From: Circinella minor
Lineage: Eukaryota > Mucoromycota > Mucoromycetes > Mucorales > Lichtheimiaceae
Direction: 5' to 3'
Assembly: GCA_016758965.1 (NCBI GenBank)
Contig: JAEPRB010000025.1
Coordinates: forward strand, 235,997 to 299,996
DNA length: 64,000 bases
Made by a program: the position numbers and the translations under genes. The notes below the pieces were generated by a model, which saw only the letters and a list, made by a program, of their open reading frames with translations, was not told the DNA's origin and ran no database searches. Shown here piece after piece: positions 60,953-64,000 of the stretch (positions are counted from its first letter, which is position 1; each line of letters opens with the position of its first letter).

Positions 60953-61162
60953 ATTGTATTATTATTATGTTATTGTTGGTTGTGTCTATGTCTGTAGTGC
61001 GATGTGTTATGTAAAAAAAAGAAGAAGAAAAAAAAAAAGGGAATGAAAAGTAAAAGGGAGTTTCAATTGGAACAAAAAAAAATAACGATTTTTCCCAGTG
61101 GAACTTTTTTTTTTTAAATATATAATTTGGAGAAATACTTCTTTGCTTAAAAACCAAAAAGA
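60953..61162. promoter_or_regulatory. 210-bp bidirectional promoter, PRP11 / RNA15
   Basis: The start codons of SF3A2 (minus, 60952) and CstF-64 (plus, 61163) are only 210 bp apart, so both promoters must lie here. The centre is purine-rich on the plus strand (61012-61083), i.e. pyrimidine-rich toward SF3A2. A T run (61106-61116) is followed by a TATA-like stretch (AAATATATAA, 61117-61126) before the CstF-64 start. Confidence 0.7.
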
Positions 61163-62951
61163 ATGAATAATCAACCTGTTCGTGGATCTCGTGTTGTCTT
61201 TGGTAAAATATATATATCTATATACTAATTACCTTTTTTTATATCTATATTTTCTTATATTTCAATCTAACAGAATATTTGTATATATATATATATTTAG
61301 TTGGTAATATTCCATTTGAATTAACTGAAGAACAATTGGTTGATATTTTCAAAGAAGTGGGTCCTGTTGCTTCATTCAGGCAAGTACATGTATATATATT
61401 GTATTAAAAGGGTGCACGATAGACTAACATTAAGAGCATTAATAAACAGATTATTATTCGATCGTGATACAGGAAGACCTAAAGGATATGGTTTTTGCGA
61501 GTTTTATGGTTCGTTGATCCTTTTTTTTTTTTTTTTTTTTTGTGTGATACAATTCAATACGCGTTATATGATCTTTTTGTTTTTTGACATTTCTTTCATT
61601 TTGAATTCATAGATGCTGAAACAGCAGCTAGTGCTGTACGAAACTTAAACGATTATGACATTGGAGGACGACAAATTCGTGTTGATTACGCTGCGATGGA
61701 TCCTCATTTGGATCAACGACATAACAAACAACAACCTGTAAAAATATCTTTTTTAATTAATAAATATGTATCTAGGATAACGACCATCATGATATCAGGA
61801 AATTAACTAACAACTATTTTGTATATTATAGTCAAGAAGTGGTCCACCTCCAATGCAACAGCAACAACAACAACAACAACAACAACCTATGCAACAACCT
61901 ATGCAACAACAACCACCACCTCCACAACAATCTATACCACCACCTATGATGGGACAAGCACCTGGTATGCCACCAAAACCAACTGGATCAAGTACTTCAG
62001 TAGATGATATTTCCAAAGTTTTGGCTTCAATGACATCACAAGATTTATTTACTTTAATGACACATATGAAGGTTGATATTATTATTATTATATAATGGAA
62101 GGAGAAAAAAAAGAGTGTAGGGGGGGTTGGCATAGGGAGAAAAAGAAAAGGGTAATTAAACATATTTATAATGTATACATATAATAATCAAAAAAAAATT
62201 ATTTTTTTACATAGCAAATGTCATATGAACGACCAGATTATACACGGGAATTTTTAAGTTCAAATCCACAAGTAGCATATGCATTATTTCAAGCCATGGT
62301 GATGATGAATATTGTTGATCCAAATATTCTTACGGTAAAATAAATTTGGGTATATAATAAAAAATAAAGGATTGTTATACTTACAATACATTATTCCATA
62401 GAGAATTATGGCTAGTCCAGCAGGTGGTGCAACTCAATCGCCTATTCCACAACAAGCACCAACTCCTATCCAACAACAACAACGTCCACCTCAAATGCAA
62501 CCACCACCACCTATGCAACAACAACAACCATTACCTCAAATGCCACAAATGCCACAAATGCCTCAACAACCACATCCACAACAACAACAACAATCACAGT
62601 TGCCATCACAAATGCCACCACAAATGCCATTTATGGGAGGAATATCTAATACGCCTCAACCTCAACAGGGTGGAGATGTTAAAGAACAACAAAAAGCATT
62701 GTTGATGCAAGTATTACAATTGACAGATGAGCAGATTAATGCATTGGGACCAGAACACAGAGATCAAATAAGGCAATTGGTAAGTAAAAAATTGTTATTG
62801 TCATGTTATAGATTATTATTGATGTTCGATTGATTTTCTAACTGGTTTTCTTTATTCTTTTTTTTTTGTTAATAATATCTTTTTTTTTTCATTGCGAATG
62901 GGATGATATATGTACCTGTAGAAAGCGCAACTTATGCAACAACCAAGATAA
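61163..62951 (+). CDS. RNA15: Cleavage stimulation factor CstF-64 / Rna15-like
   Basis: Eight exons (61163-61202, 61301-61379, 61450-61508, 61613-61737, 61832-62071, 62215-62334, 62402-62779, 62922-62951) give 356 residues. An RRM fills residues 12-90, with RNP2 VFVGNIP and RNP1 KGYGFCEF; the linker to it matches CSTF2 (EQLVDIFKEVGPVASFRLLF). A Gln/Pro-rich spacer precedes the hinge domain (DISKVLASMTSQDLFTLMTH, then FLSSNPQVAYALFQAMVMMN). A second Gln/Pro/Met spacer leads to the C-terminal three-helix domain (KALLMQVLQLTDEQINALGP). It binds the U/GU-rich element downstream of poly(A) sites in 3'-end formation. Intron 2 has a GC donor (AG then GCAAGT at 61380), the only non-GT donor found in this window. 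Two AATAAA signals follow (62962, 62977). Confidence 0.95.
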
Positions 62952-63604
62952 AATAGTTCATAATAAAATCATAAACAATAAATCCCAATTAAATCAAAAC
63001 CGGGTTTCTATTTTTTTTTTTATTCCCAATTTTTTTTTTTAATTGCAAATAAACAAGTTAATAGCTAAATAAAGAGAGAGAGAGAGAGGTGGATAAGAAT
63101 TTGTTGTCATAAATCATCATCAATCCCATTACCAACTTTACGGCTTCTATAACTAAAAAAGGAATGGAAATAATATATTTGTTTACTTGAAAAGGAAAAA
63201 AGTCAATTTTTTTTTTCAGTCAGAAAAAGAAACAATGATATAATGGAGGTTACTATTATACTATAATAAAAATTATTGGGATTAAAATGACAGCTTCCCC
63301 CAGTTGTGTTACGAATAATCAAAGATAATCCCCATCCATAACATAAACCATCTCAAAAAATAAAGTAATCAAAAAAAAAAAAAAAAAAAACAAAAAACAA
63401 ACAAATAAAAAAATCCCTTTGAAAATCATAACGCCACAATAAAATAATAATGGAAACGCTTTAACTTTTTTTTTTAATTTCAAATAACTTTAAATCGAGT
63501 ATATATATAAGTCTCAACCTTTTCTTTTTCGTCTTTTTAAAAGTTCTTTTTCTTCTTCTTTGAGTTCTTTTTTTTAAAAAAAAATTGATTACAATTATCA
63601 AACA
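62952..63604. other. Spacer between CstF-64 and septin-like genes
   Basis: Contains two AATAAA motifs just past the CstF-64 stop, a GA run (63075-63087), a poly-A tract (63371-63390) and a C/T-rich leader (63519-63572) before the next start codon. No further gene was seen. Confidence 0.6.
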
Positions 63605-64000
63605 ATGCTATATAATGCTTATTCTCAGAAACTTTCTGGGCAACAACCCATTCGATCACGTAAAGAACCTGTCTCCTATCTTAATGTGATGGTCGTAGGT
63701 CAAACTGGAATGGGTAAAACTATGTTTATACGAACTTTATGTGAACGATTAAAAAGTAATATCATTCAAGGTACTCTTAAAGAGTCAAGACCAATGGTAC
63801 TCAAAGAACCATTACGTGCTACCGAGGATTATTATAGTGTATCTATGCATGTAGAAGAAAATGGTGAACGTGTCATTCTGTCTTTGGTATTATTTATTAC
63901 CGTTCTAGCATCGAGTTTCTCAACTATTCGTCCAAATAAATGCGGCCAAAACGTATTGTAATTTGTTAAAGTTGATGAATTTTCAACGACAAACGCTTGT
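63605..64000 (+). CDS. Septin-like GTPase, 5' part, cut by window end
   Basis: From ATG 63605 the first exon runs about 95 codons (MLYNAYSQKLSGQQPIRSRK, then EPVSYLNVMVVGQTGMGKTM). The P-loop GQTGMGKT followed by FIRTLCERL is the septin form of G1. The chain reaches ENGERVILSL, where septins approach the strand before the G3 motif (DTPG). A GT donor (GTATTATT, about 63889) probably ends the exon there; the frame that runs on to 63961 looks like intron read-through. G3, G4 and the septin unique element lie beyond the window. Septins polymerise at septa and hyphal tips. A septin-related divergent GTPase is the alternative. Confidence 0.8.

Noticed and set aside
61807..62163. Cys-rich 118-residue frame on the minus strand, resembling a knottin-like peptide
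   Set aside because: The Cys run is the antisense of the CAA/CAG glutamine tract of CstF-64.

Overview
This window looks like a piece of nuclear chromosome from an early-diverging filamentous fungus, most likely Mucoromycota (Mucorales-type). The evidence is very AT-rich DNA full of homopolymers, compact genes with many short GT-AG introns (about 50-120 nt), eukaryotic housekeeping genes, and large repeat-rich gene-free stretches. The species cannot be fixed from the sequence. All exon models were assembled by hand from reading frames and splice signals; every model called intact closes in frame.

Layout. 1-5.7 kb: repeat-rich DNA without a credible intact gene. 5.7-8.1 kb: an eight-exon gene ending in a probable PD-(D/E)XK nuclease-fold domain, with a frame break near its start. 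9.2-14.4 kb: a graveyard holding a decayed transposon-like gene (AT-hook, zinc knuckle), a tandem repeat with inverted ends, and an F-box/LRR pseudogene interrupted by a TA-flanked MITE. 15.1-18.6 kb: a GNAT acetyltransferase and a roughly 11-TM membrane protein. 20.3-26.8 kb: a CENP-P-like kinetochore gene, then the U5 snRNP GTPase Snu114/EFTUD2 in 14 exons. 27-29.3 kb: two paralogous small secreted proline-rich proteins around a stretch dense in TACGTA. 30.1-33.4 kb: mitochondrial thioredoxin and a bHLH-zipper factor. 35.8-36.1 kb: an unidentified pseudogene tail. 37.2-42.5 kb: two tandem TPR/F-box/LRR proteins with the domain order of Dia2/Pof3, the first with a frame break. 43.9-44.6 kb: mitochondrial ribosomal protein uS11m. 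44.6-51 kb: gene-poor. 51-57.3 kb: tandem POT/PTR2 peptide transporters. 60.3-63 kb: SF3A2/Prp11 and CstF-64/Rna15 sharing a 210-bp divergent promoter. 63.6 kb to the end: the 5' part of a septin-like GTPase gene.

Themes. Three genes act in pre-mRNA processing (Snu114, SF3A2, CstF-64). Three adjacent duplications (proline-rich proteins, TPR/F-box/LRR proteins, peptide transporters) show local expansion; the transporters carry a likely gene-conversion tract around intron 4. The best candidates for something undescribed are the nuclease-like gene, the Dia2/Pof3-like pair, the secreted PLPP pair with its TACGTA-rich spacer, and the hairpin and MITE families. I found no CRISPR array, no tRNA or rRNA gene, and no bacterial-type system.
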